From Niastella soli (GTDB lineage: Bacteria; Bacteroidota; Bacteroidia; Chitinophagales; Chitinophagaceae), in assembly GCF_017742245.1 (NCBI RefSeq), contig NZ_JAGHKO010000002.1, positions 331,921-395,920 of the forward strand: DNA of 64,000 nt, written 5' to 3'. The notes beneath the pieces were generated by a model, which was not told the DNA's origin, ran no database searches, and saw nothing but the letters and a program-made list of their open reading frames with translations. Of this stretch, positions 17,197 to 25,595 are shown piece by piece; positions within the stretch are counted from its first letter, which is position 1; each line of letters starts with the position of its first letter. The translations under genes were made by a program, and so were the position numbers.

Positions 17197-18927
17197 CTAC
17201 AAGTTCCGTTTTTTCAATTCAGCAACCGCATAATCAGCTGCACGTGCCGTAAGCGCCATATACGTTAAAGAAGGATTCTGACAGGCCGACGAGGTCATGC
17301 TGGCGCCATCGGTGACGAATACATTAGGGGCATCCCACACCTGGTTATGCGCATTCAGTACCGAGGTTTTGGCATCGCGCCCCATGCGGGCCGTACCCAT
17401 TTCATGAATACCCTGGCCAATGGCATAGCCCTTACTATCCCAGGTGGTAATGTCTTTAACGCCGGCTGCTTCAAACATGGCCACCAGTTCCTGAATAATA
17501 TCTTTCCGCATCTTCCATTCATTCTCCTTTAATTCCGCATCCATGGCCAACACCGGCAGCCCCCATTTATCTTTTACGGTTTTATCCAGACTGATCTGAT
17601 TTTCATGGTAAGGCAACACCTCGCCAAAACCGGTGGCCCCAATGTGCCAGGGACCTGGTTCCGTAAGCGCCTCTTTTAATTCGGCGCCCACGCCCAGTTC
17701 GGCCACATCCCGCTTCCAGTCATCGCGACTGGCACCGCCCTGATAACCGTAGCCCCTCAGGAAATCACGTTTGTCGCCAAACAGGTTGGCAAAACGCGGA
17801 ATATAAAAACCATTGGCGCGGCGGCCATAGTAGTATTTATCCTCATACCCTTCAACCAATCCTTTGGCGCCCAGCATATAGTGGTGGTCCATTAAGTTAT
17901 GGCCCAGTTCACCACTGCTGCTGCCTAACCCGCCGGGCCACACGTCGGTGGCTGAGTTCATCAGCACCCAGGTACTGTTCAGGGCCGAGGCGCAAACGAA
18001 TACGATCTTTGAATGGAACTCATAGGTTTTGTTGGTCTCGGCATCCAGCACCTCTACCCCTTTGGCGCGTTTGGCGTCCTTGTCGTATAGGAGTTTGGTT
18101 ACTATTGACCAGGGCCGAACCGTAAGGTTACCCGTTTTTACGGCCGCCGGCAAGGTAGACGACTGTGTGCTAAAATAGCCGCCAAACGGACACCCTTCCC
18201 AGCACCGGTTCCGGAACTGGCATTGCGTCCGCCCTTCTATGGGTGCGGTCAGGTTGGCCACGCGGCCTATGAATAAATGGCGTTGATTTTTATAATGTTC
18301 TTTAATGCGGGCACTCACATCCTTCTCCACACAGTTCAGGTCCATCGGTGGGAGGAACTGGCCATCGGGCAATTGTGGTAAGCCTTCTTTGGAACCACTG
18401 ATGCCGGCGAAGCGTTCTACGTGATCATACCAGGGGGCGAGGTCGCGGTAACGGATAGGCCAGTCTACCCCATAGCCATCTTTGGCATTGGCCTCAAAAT
18501 CAAAATCGCTCCAGCGATAGCTTTGCCGGCCCCACAGTAAGGAGCGGCCGCCCACCTGGTAACTACGCCACCAGGTAAAAGGTTTCTTTTCTACGTATGG
18601 ACAATCCTTTTCATTGGTCCAGTAACCCATGAGCTGTTCATAAGCGATGGTACCACCGGCCCAATCACGACTGGCCACGGGGAAGTCATGCCGTTGTTTA
18701 TCAGTCTCCTGGCCCCGATGTGGGAGGTCCCAGGGATTTAAATTGGCAGTCTTATAATCTTTGATATGTTCAACATTACGGCCCCGTTCGAGCATCAGTA
18801 CTTTCAGGCCTTTTTCGGTGAGTTCTTTGGCGGCCCAGCCACCGCTGATGCCGGAACCGATCACAATAGCATCATATGAGTTTTGAATAGCAGCTTTGCT
18901 ATTAACGTTAAGAGAATCCCCTGGCAT
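17197..18927 (-). CDS. GMC-family FAD-dependent oxidoreductase
   Basis: This 576-aa protein has an N-terminal FAD Rossmann motif ([18 protein letters not shown], about residues 22-39), the [13 protein letters not shown] segment of the FAD pocket, a Cys-containing [19 protein letters not shown] stretch (here [14 protein letters not shown]), and a C-terminal GMC_oxred_C domain (about 430-570) with HEMGTARMG and the NPSLT motif. This is the Bacteroidota form related to gluconate 2-dehydrogenase/choline oxidase large subunits. It oxidises an alcohol or sugar hydroxyl with FAD. No small or cytochrome subunit gene is next to it. There is no classical signal peptide, so export by Tat is not supported. 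Confidence 0.88.
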   Translation of the reverse strand: MPGDSLNVNSKAAIQNSYDAIVIGSGISGGWAAKELTEKGLKVLMLERGRNVEHIKDYKTANLNPWDLPHRGQETDKQRHDFPVASRDWAGGTIAYEQLMGYWTNEKDCPYVEKKPFTWWRSYQVGGRSLLWGRQSYRWSDFDFEANAKDGYGVDWPIRYRDLAPWYDHVERFAGISGSKEGLPQLPDGQFLPPMDLNCVEKDVSARIKEHYKNQRHLFIGRVANLTAPIEGRTQCQFRNRCWEGCPFGGYFSTQSSTLPAAVKTGNLTVRPWSIVTKLLYDKDAKRAKGVEVLDAETNKTYEFHSKIVFVCASALNSTWVLMNSATDVWPGGLGSSSGELGHNLMDHHYMLGAKGLVEGYEDKYYYGRRANGFYIPRFANLFGDKRDFLRGYGYQGGASRDDWKRDVAELGVGAELKEALTEPGPWHIGATGFGEVLPYHENQISLDKTVKDKWGLPVLAMDAELKENEWKMRKDIIQELVAMFEAAGVKDITTWDSKGYAIGQGIHEMGTARMGRDAKTSVLNAHNQVWDAPNVFVTDGASMTSSACQNPSLTYMALTARAADYAVAELKKRNL

Positions 18928-19376
18928 ACAATCGTTTGTTTGGTTGATGAGAAATGGTAGCCAGTGAATTTACTCTTTTTAGTTGTTTATTTGACACATA
19001 CGGTATTAAATTTTATGGAAGGAAAGGAAAGTGGAAGACCTGTAAGGTCTGCCTTTTGAACTTGCCAGGCCAGCGGGATGAACAGACCTGACAGGTCTGG
19101 TTCAAATTAAGCTAAGACCTGTCAGGGTCGCGTCGTCACTCTATAAGTGCGACCTCAAATGGCGAACCTAACAGGTCTTGCTCCAATCCCAACAATCCCA
19201 TACATCCCAGTTCAGACAACATCCCAACAATCCCATACATCCCAGTTCAGACTTTTAAACACGACCTGTCAGGTGCAATTCAGCCCACTACTATTGCGAG
19301 CTCAAATGATGCACCTTACAGGTCTTGCTCCAATCCCAACAATCCCATACATCCCATAAATCCCAGTTCAGACAAC
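18928..19376. repeat. AGACCTG palindromes and ATCCC repeats
   Basis: This 449-bp gap contains AGACCTG hairpin units at about 19033-19172 and 19262-19325, and two tandem copies of an ATCCC unit at 19184-19255 (AACAATCCCATACATCCC then CAGTTCAGAC). A third ATCCC copy ends at the stop of the next minus-strand gene. The promoter of the GMC gene should lie near 18930-19020 but no clear box was identified. Confidence 0.7.
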
Positions 19377-20705
19377 TTACAACTTAACCACTTTGATCGT
19401 TTTAACCTGCCCATCCCAATTCACTACCAACGAATAAACCCCTTGCGGCAGGTTGTTGATCTGCAGATCAAACTGATTCACCCCGGCAGCTGCATTGGCG
19501 GTGAGAATTTTTACCAGCGTTCCTTTATGATCAAATAAGCGCATAACCACTTTAGAGCTTGAGGCGGCTTGTAATTGCAACCAGCTGTTGCCATAAGCCG
19601 GGTTCGGGAATACCCGGGCTTCTTCATTCCCATCACATTTGCTTTGTACCATGGGCGAAATGAATTGTTGGCCTTTTTCATCCACCTGAATAATGCGGTA
19701 CCAGGCGCCGTTAAATGATTGGGCGTCGGTATAGGCGTAAGTACTTTTTCCAGTTACAGGAACGGTGCCTATTGGCTGCCAGTCGGCCCCGTTTGCACTG
19801 CGGTCAATAATAAATTTATTAAGATCGGCGGCGCCCCTGGTTTGCCAGGAGATAACCACCTGGTTGTTGATACATCTGGTATGAAGTTCACTGATCGATA
19901 ATGGCAGTACATAGAGTTCAGAAGAAAGCGTGAACCGGGCCATATCGGTAATGTTTAGTTGATCCACAAAATTGGTGGCGGCGTTGCGGGTGTTGTAACC
20001 CAAAGAAGTCCAGGTGGTCGTATTCGGACTTTTCCAAACAGTAAGCATGGTCTCACCCAGGGTATTCAGTTCCGCATCAAAATAATTGATGCCGATAGTA
20101 GCCTGTAAAGAAGTGTTGTTTGTAGGCAGTACATCGTAATATCTGAAAATAGAATTCGCCATATTGGCCCCATTGGATTGCGAAACATGGCCACGGCGAA
20201 TAACCGTACTGCCCAGGTTGGCTGGGGAAGAAATAACAAGGCCGAGATTACCCGGATTGGCGGCTGCGGGCGCATTCAGCAGACTGGTGAATTCTACATA
20301 ACCACCGGTTACCCCCGTTATGCGACTGCTCTCCTTCTCCCCGTTCAAATAACCAGTAGTGCCGAGGATGATGTTGTTATTATTCAGGTCAAGCAGTCCA
20401 TTTGAAAACAGGATCTGATCATTGACGTTGATGCCGGTTTGCAATTGTATTTGCGCACCAGGTTTATTTAATTCAATGGCAAAGAACTGCGGCGGAATGG
20501 TTCCCGCAACAGCAGCATTGCTGTTCCCGGTAAATCGTACGATGCCAGCGGTATGGGTAAAGGTGCCACTATTCACTAAATCAAGGTTATCCAGTACCAG
20601 GTTAGCACCCGATACAATTATCTGCGCACCCGAGTTAGTGAACTGGGCCCGGGTGATTAGGGGTAACCACCCGGCCAGTAAAAAGAAAACTATATATCGT
20701 AACAT
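19377..20705 (-). CDS. Secreted protein with type IX secretion C-terminal signal
   Basis: From ATG 20705 the protein is 442 aa with a signal peptide (RYIVFFLLAGWLPLITRAQ). A TTG 12 bp upstream was not used. Residues about 20-260 are Asn/Thr-rich strands. A C-terminal sorting domain covers the last 80 residues (ARVFPNPAYGNSWLQLQAA, then GVYSLVVNWDGQVKTIKVVKL-type end), typical of T9SS type A cargo. It should be exported across the outer membrane and attached or released. It follows the S74-type gene by about 13 bp, so the two are an operon. Confidence 0.85.
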   Translation of the reverse strand: MLRYIVFFLLAGWLPLITRAQFTNSGAQIIVSGANLVLDNLDLVNSGTFTHTAGIVRFTGNSNAAVAGTIPPQFFAIELNKPGAQIQLQTGINVNDQILFSNGLLDLNNNNIILGTTGYLNGEKESSRITGVTGGYVEFTSLLNAPAAANPGNLGLVISSPANLGSTVIRRGHVSQSNGANMANSIFRYYDVLPTNNTSLQATIGINYFDAELNTLGETMLTVWKSPNTTTWTSLGYNTRNAATNFVDQLNITDMARFTLSSELYVLPLSISELHTRCINNQVVISWQTRGAADLNKFIIDRSANGADWQPIGTVPVTGKSTYAYTDAQSFNGAWYRIIQVDEKGQQFISPMVQSKCDGNEEARVFPNPAYGNSWLQLQAASSSKVVMRLFDHKGTLVKILTANAAAGVNQFDLQINNLPQGVYSLVVNWDGQVKTIKVVKL

Positions 20706-20718
20706 AGGGTATGACAAA

Positions 20719-22281
20719 TTAATGAGCTTCCAGCTTGTTCAAACGTTTGTTAATATCATCCAGCTGTTTTTTCAGCAATTCATTTTCCGTGGTCAACTTT
20801 TCCACTTTTGAATTCAGTTGTTGCATGGCTTTCACAAGCGGCACCACAAACTCGTCGTAGGTAATGCTGTAATTATCGGTCTCGCTGGTGGGAATATGAA
20901 CGCCATTGAAATGATACCCGTTCTTTTTTACTACCTGTTCCACCTCCTGTGCAATAAAACCGGTGTGCAGCACCTGTTCAGCAGCGGAATAAGAAACCGC
21001 TTTACGGCCCGGTTTGTTTTTAATACTATCCGGCATGTTTTTCATCACATGGTCTTCGTATTTGCGGGCCATGAAATTATAGTTAACCGGGCGCAGCTGC
21101 ATAATGAAATCGAGCCCGGGTACATCTTCTTTAATATTGGTTTTAAACCGGCCATCGCTGAGGATGCTCCAGCCAACCTGACCGCCAATAACCGTAACAC
21201 TACTGTTACCAATAAGCACTTTATTGCTGGCATTTACGGTAGTGCCAGCACCGATGGCGGTAGCGTTGGTGAGATCGCCTTGCGACACATCGGCATTATA
21301 ACCCACGCCCGTATTATTGTTGCCAATGGTATTAGCGCCCAATGCTTCACTACCCATGGCAGTATTGTAACTACCGCTGGTGTTACTGAATAAGGCAGAA
21401 ACGCCGCTGGCGGCATTGAAAGAACCGGTAGTATTGTCGTACATGGATTGCTGACCCACTGCAGCATTACTATTTCCGGTAGTATTGGAACCTATGGCAT
21501 CATCTCCTATGCCCGTATTGTTATTTCCACCAGTGTTATAGAACAGCGCATAACTGCCCACGCCTGTATTGCCGGTACCAGTGTTAGAATTATACAGGGC
21601 GCTTCGTCCAATGGCCGTATTCCTGTTACCTGTACTATTTATATACAGAGAAGAGTAACCAACAGCCGTATTGCTACTACCTGAAGTGTTATTTGACAGG
21701 GTTACATAACCAACGCCGGTATTATTGGTGCCGGTGGTATTGTAAAACAGCGCCTGAACACCGGCAACCGTATTGCTGGTGATGTTACCTGGTCCGCGGC
21801 CAATGTAGACGCCGTTTACCGAAAGATCACCGGTGCTGATGGTGGCAATAATATTTTTTGTATTGGCCGTATAAAGCCAGCGCATTCTTTCGGTGTTATT
21901 AGTTTTAAGGACCAGGTCCACGGCATCGGTGGTACCGATAAAACGAGTAGCTGCAGTGGTGCCGCTGTTACCGGTTATGGACCAGTCATTACCAGCCGCA
22001 TCCATTTTCTTCCAAATGGTGCCGTCGAAGAACCAGAAGGTATTGGTGTCGGTATCGAACACCAGCAGGCCGGTAGCCGGGGAAGTAATAGCAGTCCGCT
22101 GAACGGTGGTTAAACGCGGGATCAGGAGGCCCTTGGTATCGCTTTTAACATCCAGGATGGCGGAGGCATTGGCGGTGGACCCATCGGTATTAATGGCCAC
22201 GCTTTGCGCAGTGCCAGGGATGCTGATACAGAAAAGGGAAAATAACAGAACAGACCAGGTTAAAGGAGCATAGGGCTTCAT
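20719..22281 (-). CDS. Surface protein with YadA-head-like repeats and S74 chaperone domain
   Basis: This 520-aa protein has a signal peptide (about residues 1-25). The middle (about 160-350) is made of repeated NTxxGxxAL, GNxNTAxG and SGSxNTAxG units like trimeric adhesin heads. The C-terminus has a Peptidase_S74/endosialidase chaperone domain: SDGRFKTNI with the likely self-cleavage serine, HTGFIAQEVEQV, then a coiled coil (VEKLTTENELLKKQLDD). In phage tail fibres this domain guides trimer folding and then cleaves itself off. In Bacteroidota such genes often encode exported fibres of unknown role. It is first gene of an operon with a T9SS cargo protein. Confidence 0.88.
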   Translation of the reverse strand: MKPYAPLTWSVLLFSLFCISIPGTAQSVAINTDGSTANASAILDVKSDTKGLLIPRLTTVQRTAITSPATGLLVFDTDTNTFWFFDGTIWKKMDAAGNDWSITGNSGTTAATRFIGTTDAVDLVLKTNNTERMRWLYTANTKNIIATISTGDLSVNGVYIGRGPGNITSNTVAGVQALFYNTTGTNNTGVGYVTLSNNTSGSSNTAVGYSSLYINSTGNRNTAIGRSALYNSNTGTGNTGVGSYALFYNTGGNNNTGIGDDAIGSNTTGNSNAAVGQQSMYDNTTGSFNAASGVSALFSNTSGSYNTAMGSEALGANTIGNNNTGVGYNADVSQGDLTNATAIGAGTTVNASNKVLIGNSSVTVIGGQVGWSILSDGRFKTNIKEDVPGLDFIMQLRPVNYNFMARKYEDHVMKNMPDSIKNKPGRKAVSYSAAEQVLHTGFIAQEVEQVVKKNGYHFNGVHIPTSETDNYSITYDEFVVPLVKAMQQLNSKVEKLTTENELLKKQLDDINKRLNKLEAH

Positions 22282-22499
22282 AGTGTACGGGCTGATTTAA
22301 GAAGAACAAACCTACAAAACGTGCAAAGTATGCAGGAGACGATGTAGGTGAATGGCGGAATTTTGTATGTAAATAACCAATAAACTGTTGTATAAAAACC
22401 GGCCATCCGGTGCCGTTTTTAACCCCTGAAACCCGCCACCAGTCATACTTTGCTCGGTTTTTCAAAGAAAAAAGGTTAAGAATGCAAAACATGAACTCA
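22282..22499. other. Intergenic region upstream of the S74 gene
   Basis: This 218-bp stretch holds the start region of the minus-strand S74 gene. No repeat or gene is recognised. Confidence 0.4.
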
Positions 22500-22535
22500 T
22501 TGTCGGAAAATGTAAAATGCCCTCCTGTAACTTGC
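22500..22535 (+). promoter_or_regulatory. Promoter-like block A, duplicated at 23087
   Basis: A TTG triplet at 22500 and TAACTTGC at 22528-22535 enclose GGAAAA, TAAAATGCCC and a G. The block matches 23087-23122 at most positions with identical 28-bp spacing. TAACTTG resembles the Bacteroidota -7 box (TAnnTTTG), but the spacing to TTG is longer than usual. It lies 167 bp upstream of the first small AraC-type gene. Confidence 0.45.
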
Positions 22536-22701
22536 GATTAAATAGATGTATGAATAAGGTTGCCTGTCCCTGGAAGGCCTGATTTATTACCACGAATAAG
22601 ATCCTCTTTTAAGGGATTGCAACCATTAGCAGGTACCCATTTATACCCAAGCCACGAACGCGGGTATGGAATGTTGTGTCTGCCAATATATTTAACCGAC
22701 C

Positions 22702-23049
22702 ATGACCATCAACCACAACAGTACGAACACACAAATTTCCGTTGCTGAAATAAAAAAGTATCTGGACAGGAACCCGATTGCCCATAGGACCTGTTCGGAG
22801 ATGTGGAAGGTTAATATTATTACCGGCCGGTCTGCGGTAGAAAAGGCATTTAAGACTATTACAGGCTATGGGGTAAAAGAATACCTGGTATTGGTACGGC
22901 TGGAATATACGAAACGCTATTTAAGAGAAGGCATGCCAATAAAACGGGTAGCCGCTAAAAGTTTATACCGGTCACAAAGCGCCTATTGCACGGCATTCAA
23001 ACGATACTTCAAACAAACGCCTACCGAGTGGTTAAGGGAACAGCAATAA
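22702..23049 (+). CDS. Miniature AraC-like HTH protein
   Basis: This 115-aa protein has a single recognisable AraC-type C-terminal domain: AVEKAFKTITGYGVKEYLVL, then RLEYTKRYLREG and FKRYFKQTPTEW at the end. The first HTH is degenerate. It is closely similar in layout to the protein at 23594 (AVEKAFKANFGAGIKEYQV). The pair are probably paralogues that flank an alpha-CTD-like gene. No sensor domain is present. Confidence 0.8.
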   Translation: MTINHNSTNTQISVAEIKKYLDRNPIAHRTCSEMWKVNIITGRSAVEKAFKTITGYGVKEYLVLVRLEYTKRYLREGMPIKRVAAKSLYRSQSAYCTAFKRYFKQTPTEWLREQQ

Positions 23050-23086
23050 GCACCCACCCTTCAATATTCCGGAAAATGTAAAACAA

Positions 23087-23122
23087 TTGCCAGAAAAGAT
23101 AAAATGCCCATGAGTAACTTGC
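23087..23122 (+). promoter_or_regulatory. Promoter-like block B
   Basis: TTGCCAGAAAAGATAAAATG followed by CCC and TAACTTGC at 23115-23122, matching block A at 22500 in sequence and spacing. It ends 18 bp before the ATG of the alpha-CTD-like gene. A third, more degenerate copy of GTAACTTGCA lies at 24032-24041. Confidence 0.45.
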
Positions 23123-23140
23123 TTGTACATTAAGGCATCT

Positions 23141-23494
23141 ATGGTTGTTCGTAACCACAAAGCGACACCGATGGACCGATACACTCCCGACATATTATTT
23201 GTACAACGAAGCATTCAATTGTTTGATGTAAATAAGTGCAAGATCCTTGCCCACTGGCTGGATGAGCGGATACGTACAATGGAGATCGACAAACAGCAAT
23301 TCAAGACAAGTATTACCGAACTAAACCTGAGCAAAAGGGCGCTGCACGTTTTACAGTACAATAACATTATAACCATTGGCCAGTTGCTGGCCCAGGCGGT
23401 GAACTGGGATAATATATATGTACTAAGAGGAGCAGGTGCCAAAGTGCGGGAGGAGATCTATAATAAAGTAGTCGAATTACGAAAACAGCGTTAG
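23141..23494 (+). CDS. Stand-alone RNA polymerase alpha-CTD-like protein
   Basis: From ATG 23141 (a TTG at 23123 and another ATG at 23171 are possible) the protein is about 117 aa. Its C-terminal 60 residues match the alpha-subunit CTD fold: ITELNLSKRALHVLQYNN, IITIGQLLAQA and LRGAGAKVREEIYNKVVEL, the two helix-hairpin-helix units that in RpoA bind UP-element DNA and activators. The rest of RpoA is missing, so it cannot assemble polymerase. It sits between two miniature AraC-type genes. It might compete with, or mimic, the alpha CTD. That is inference. Confidence 0.75.
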   Translation: MVVRNHKATPMDRYTPDILFVQRSIQLFDVNKCKILAHWLDERIRTMEIDKQQFKTSITELNLSKRALHVLQYNNIITIGQLLAQAVNWDNIYVLRGAGAKVREEIYNKVVELRKQR

Positions 23495-23593
23495 CATACC
23501 CCTCACATACCAGATAAATCTTACTAGCTATCTTTTACTAAGTACGTACCCGTACAGACAGTAAACCAAATTTAATAATTAAACCTTGGTCCC

Positions 23594-23947
23594 ATGCTAG
23601 AGAACATAAATCCTTATACAAAGTATGTGCTGGATGCCATCAGGTGTATAAAACAACAGCTCGACGAAAAACCACTGCAGTACAAAACAGCATCGGAATT
23701 ACTGGAAAAGATCTGCGCTCCCAACCGCAATGCGGTGGAGAAGGCGTTTAAAGCCAATTTTGGCGCCGGTATTAAGGAATACCAGGTGCGCCAACGTTTA
23801 GAAGCCTCGAAGAAATTCCTGGAACAAGGACTCACCAAGAAGCAGGTGGCAGGAAAGTGCTTTTACCGGTCACAAAGCGCGTATGCGGCAGCGTTCAGGA
23901 AGGAATTTGGGATGACGCCTACTACGTGGCAGATGTTGTATGGTTAG
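23594..23947 (+). CDS. Miniature AraC-like HTH protein
   Basis: This 117-aa protein resembles that at 22702: RNAVEKAFKANFGAGIKEYQ, RLEASKKFLEQG, the second HTH (TKKQVAGKCFYRSQSAYAAA) and FRKEFGMTPTTW. The block CFYRSQSAYAAAF corresponds to SLYRSQSAYCTAF in its paralogue, which supports common descent. It lacks a ligand-binding domain. Confidence 0.8.
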   Translation: MLENINPYTKYVLDAIRCIKQQLDEKPLQYKTASELLEKICAPNRNAVEKAFKANFGAGIKEYQVRQRLEASKKFLEQGLTKKQVAGKCFYRSQSAYAAAFRKEFGMTPTTWQMLYG

Positions 23948-23995
23948 TGCTTGCTGTTATATGTGTATCACTTTTCAACAACAATAAGGCATTAA

Positions 23996-24300
23996 TCAAC
24001 ATGAACGAGGCAATTTTCGACAATGAGGGGATGTAACTTGCATTAGGAAAACGGCAGACGGCAGACGGCAGACGGCAGACGGTCTCGGCTCAGCCGAGAG
24101 CAGACGGCAGATGGCAGTGGGCAGTGGGCAGTGGGCAATAGGCAATGGGTAGTGCCACGACCTGTAAGGTTCGCCATTTGAGTTCGCCATTTTAGAGGGT
24201 TCATGCGATCCTGACAGGTCTGGCTAATAGGAAGTACGAAGTAGGAACTTGGAACTATGAACTCTGAACTCTGAACTCCGAACTGTGAACCACATCACTT
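23996..24300. repeat. Mixed repeat patch (heptamer, palindrome, AGACCTG, GAACTCT)
   Basis: The heptamer family appears inverted at 24048-24082 (ACGGCAG units), then the TCTCGGCTCAGCCGAGA palindrome at 24083-24099, GCAGTGGGCAGTGGGCAGTG at 24117-24136, an AGACCTG-family unit at 24157-24222, and GAACTCTGAACTCTGAACTC near 24258-24280. Four repeat families lie in one 300-bp gap. Confidence 0.7.
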
Positions 24301-24657
24301 TACATTCGATTAAATAACAACATAATGCATTGCATTGCTGATAGCAGTAGCAACCTTCTTATCTACGGATAAGGTTTCCAAGCCGGTACGCCGTGGTTGT
24401 CTAGCCGCAGCAGAGACGGCGATCCAATATAAGCGAACACTACTTAAATATTAAACTAAAGCGCAACAACCATCCAACAGGGAAGGTTGGAAGAGATATA
24501 ACCCAAAACAAACGCTGGTGAAACAATTTTACGGCCTGATAGAGGGTCAATGAATGCTTTTACCAAAATTGTTCCGGGAAGGAGGTGCTCGCTACACCCT
24601 CACCGGCTTTGTTTCGGACATTAGATAGATTAACTAACAACCATCAACCATTTAATT
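24301..24657. other. Intergenic region before the MauE-like gene
   Basis: About 350 bp without recognised genes or repeats. It must hold the promoter of the MauE-like gene. No clear -7/-33 pair was found. Confidence 0.35.
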
Positions 24658-25167
24658 ATGGAAGGGCCTGTAGTTCAAAAGCAGCATGGAGTGCTGCGCA
24701 TCCTCACGTTTTCCTGGCTATCAAAAAGTACTATTGTAGAAATCATCTCCCTATTGTTTATGATCTTGTTCCTGTACACAGGAGTAAGCAAACTAATGGA
24801 ATACTCAGTGTTTAAAGAACAGATAGCCGACTCACCTGTTCTCAGCCCCATAGCGCCGTTTATAGCCTGGGCATTACCGCTGACCGAATTCCTGGTGACT
24901 TTATTATTAATTATACCACGCTGGCGATTACCGGGTTTATATGCATCGCTGGCATTGATGATAGCATTTACCGGGTATGTGGGGGCTATCATGGTATTTG
25001 ATAAAGAATTGCCTTGTAGTTGCGGGGGAATAATTTCCCTGCTATCCTGGCGAGACCATCTGATATTGAACAGCTTACTTGTGCTGCTGGCTTATATCGG
25101 TGTAAGGTTACAGCGACAAATAAGACCTCAACAAATATTTATCAAACCAAATTTGCAGAACAGATAA
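24658..25167 (+). CDS. MauE/DoxX-like redox-associated membrane protein
   Basis: This 169-aa protein has four membrane helices and the signature of the MauE family: FLYTGVSKLMEYSVFKEQI in helix 1 and loop, helices at about 68-85, 93-113 and 135-155, and a C120-S-C122-GG motif before the last helix. MauE-like proteins are thought to pass reducing equivalents across the inner membrane for disulfide chemistry of secreted partners. A thioredoxin-like lipoprotein lies 4 kb downstream, and a decayed second copy of this gene lies at 28863-29000. Confidence 0.85.
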   Translation: MEGPVVQKQHGVLRILTFSWLSKSTIVEIISLLFMILFLYTGVSKLMEYSVFKEQIADSPVLSPIAPFIAWALPLTEFLVTLLLIIPRWRLPGLYASLALMIAFTGYVGAIMVFDKELPCSCGGIISLLSWRDHLILNSLLVLLAYIGVRLQRQIRPQQIFIKPNLQNR

Positions 25168-25595
25168 TACTAAATTATCTCAACCATTGTAACAACTCAG
25201 TTGAACGGGAAGATTATGCCTTACAGAAAAAGGTTCAACAAAAGCAGCGCTTCCGTTTACGGTCAATTACTATAGTCAGGTACGATGTAACCAGGGAAAG
25301 GGTGCGGTTATCCATACAGGCAATGCTACAACAACCGGCTGATACCTGTTGGTAAGGATACCGGTCTTGAATACGGTCCGGGTGGGTACAACACGCTTGA
25401 ACCCTTTGTACCAGACCCGATAGATGTGGTATACGGCTCTCACCTACGCCAAGGCTTCGGTCTTGCTCTTCCGAAGCTCTGCGAAGGGCTAGTGAGCGAA
25501 GCACTCAGGACGGAGCGGCCATCCACACCGCATCCTGTTCTTCTGGTATTCTCAACAGCATATTGGAAATCTTGTCATAAAAAAAAATTAGTACT
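25168..25595. other. 428-bp gap, no gene recognised
   Basis: Short open frames cross this region but break often and show no family features. A REP-like palindrome (CTACGCCAAGGCTTCGGTCT, 25443-25462) with a partner CCGAAGCTCTGCGAAGG is at its right side. It may hold a decayed small secreted-protein gene, as in the 29.7 kb region, but this could not be shown. Confidence 0.4.

Noticed and set aside
17013..17268. Three overlapping open frames rich in Cys, Leu, Pro and Ala
   Set aside because: They are translations of the 7-bp repeat in its three frames. The same false peptides appear at 7183-7422.
25020..25355. 111-codon frame overlapping the MauE-like gene
   Set aside because: Its first half is the MauE-like gene in another frame. 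The free second half has no recognisable feature.
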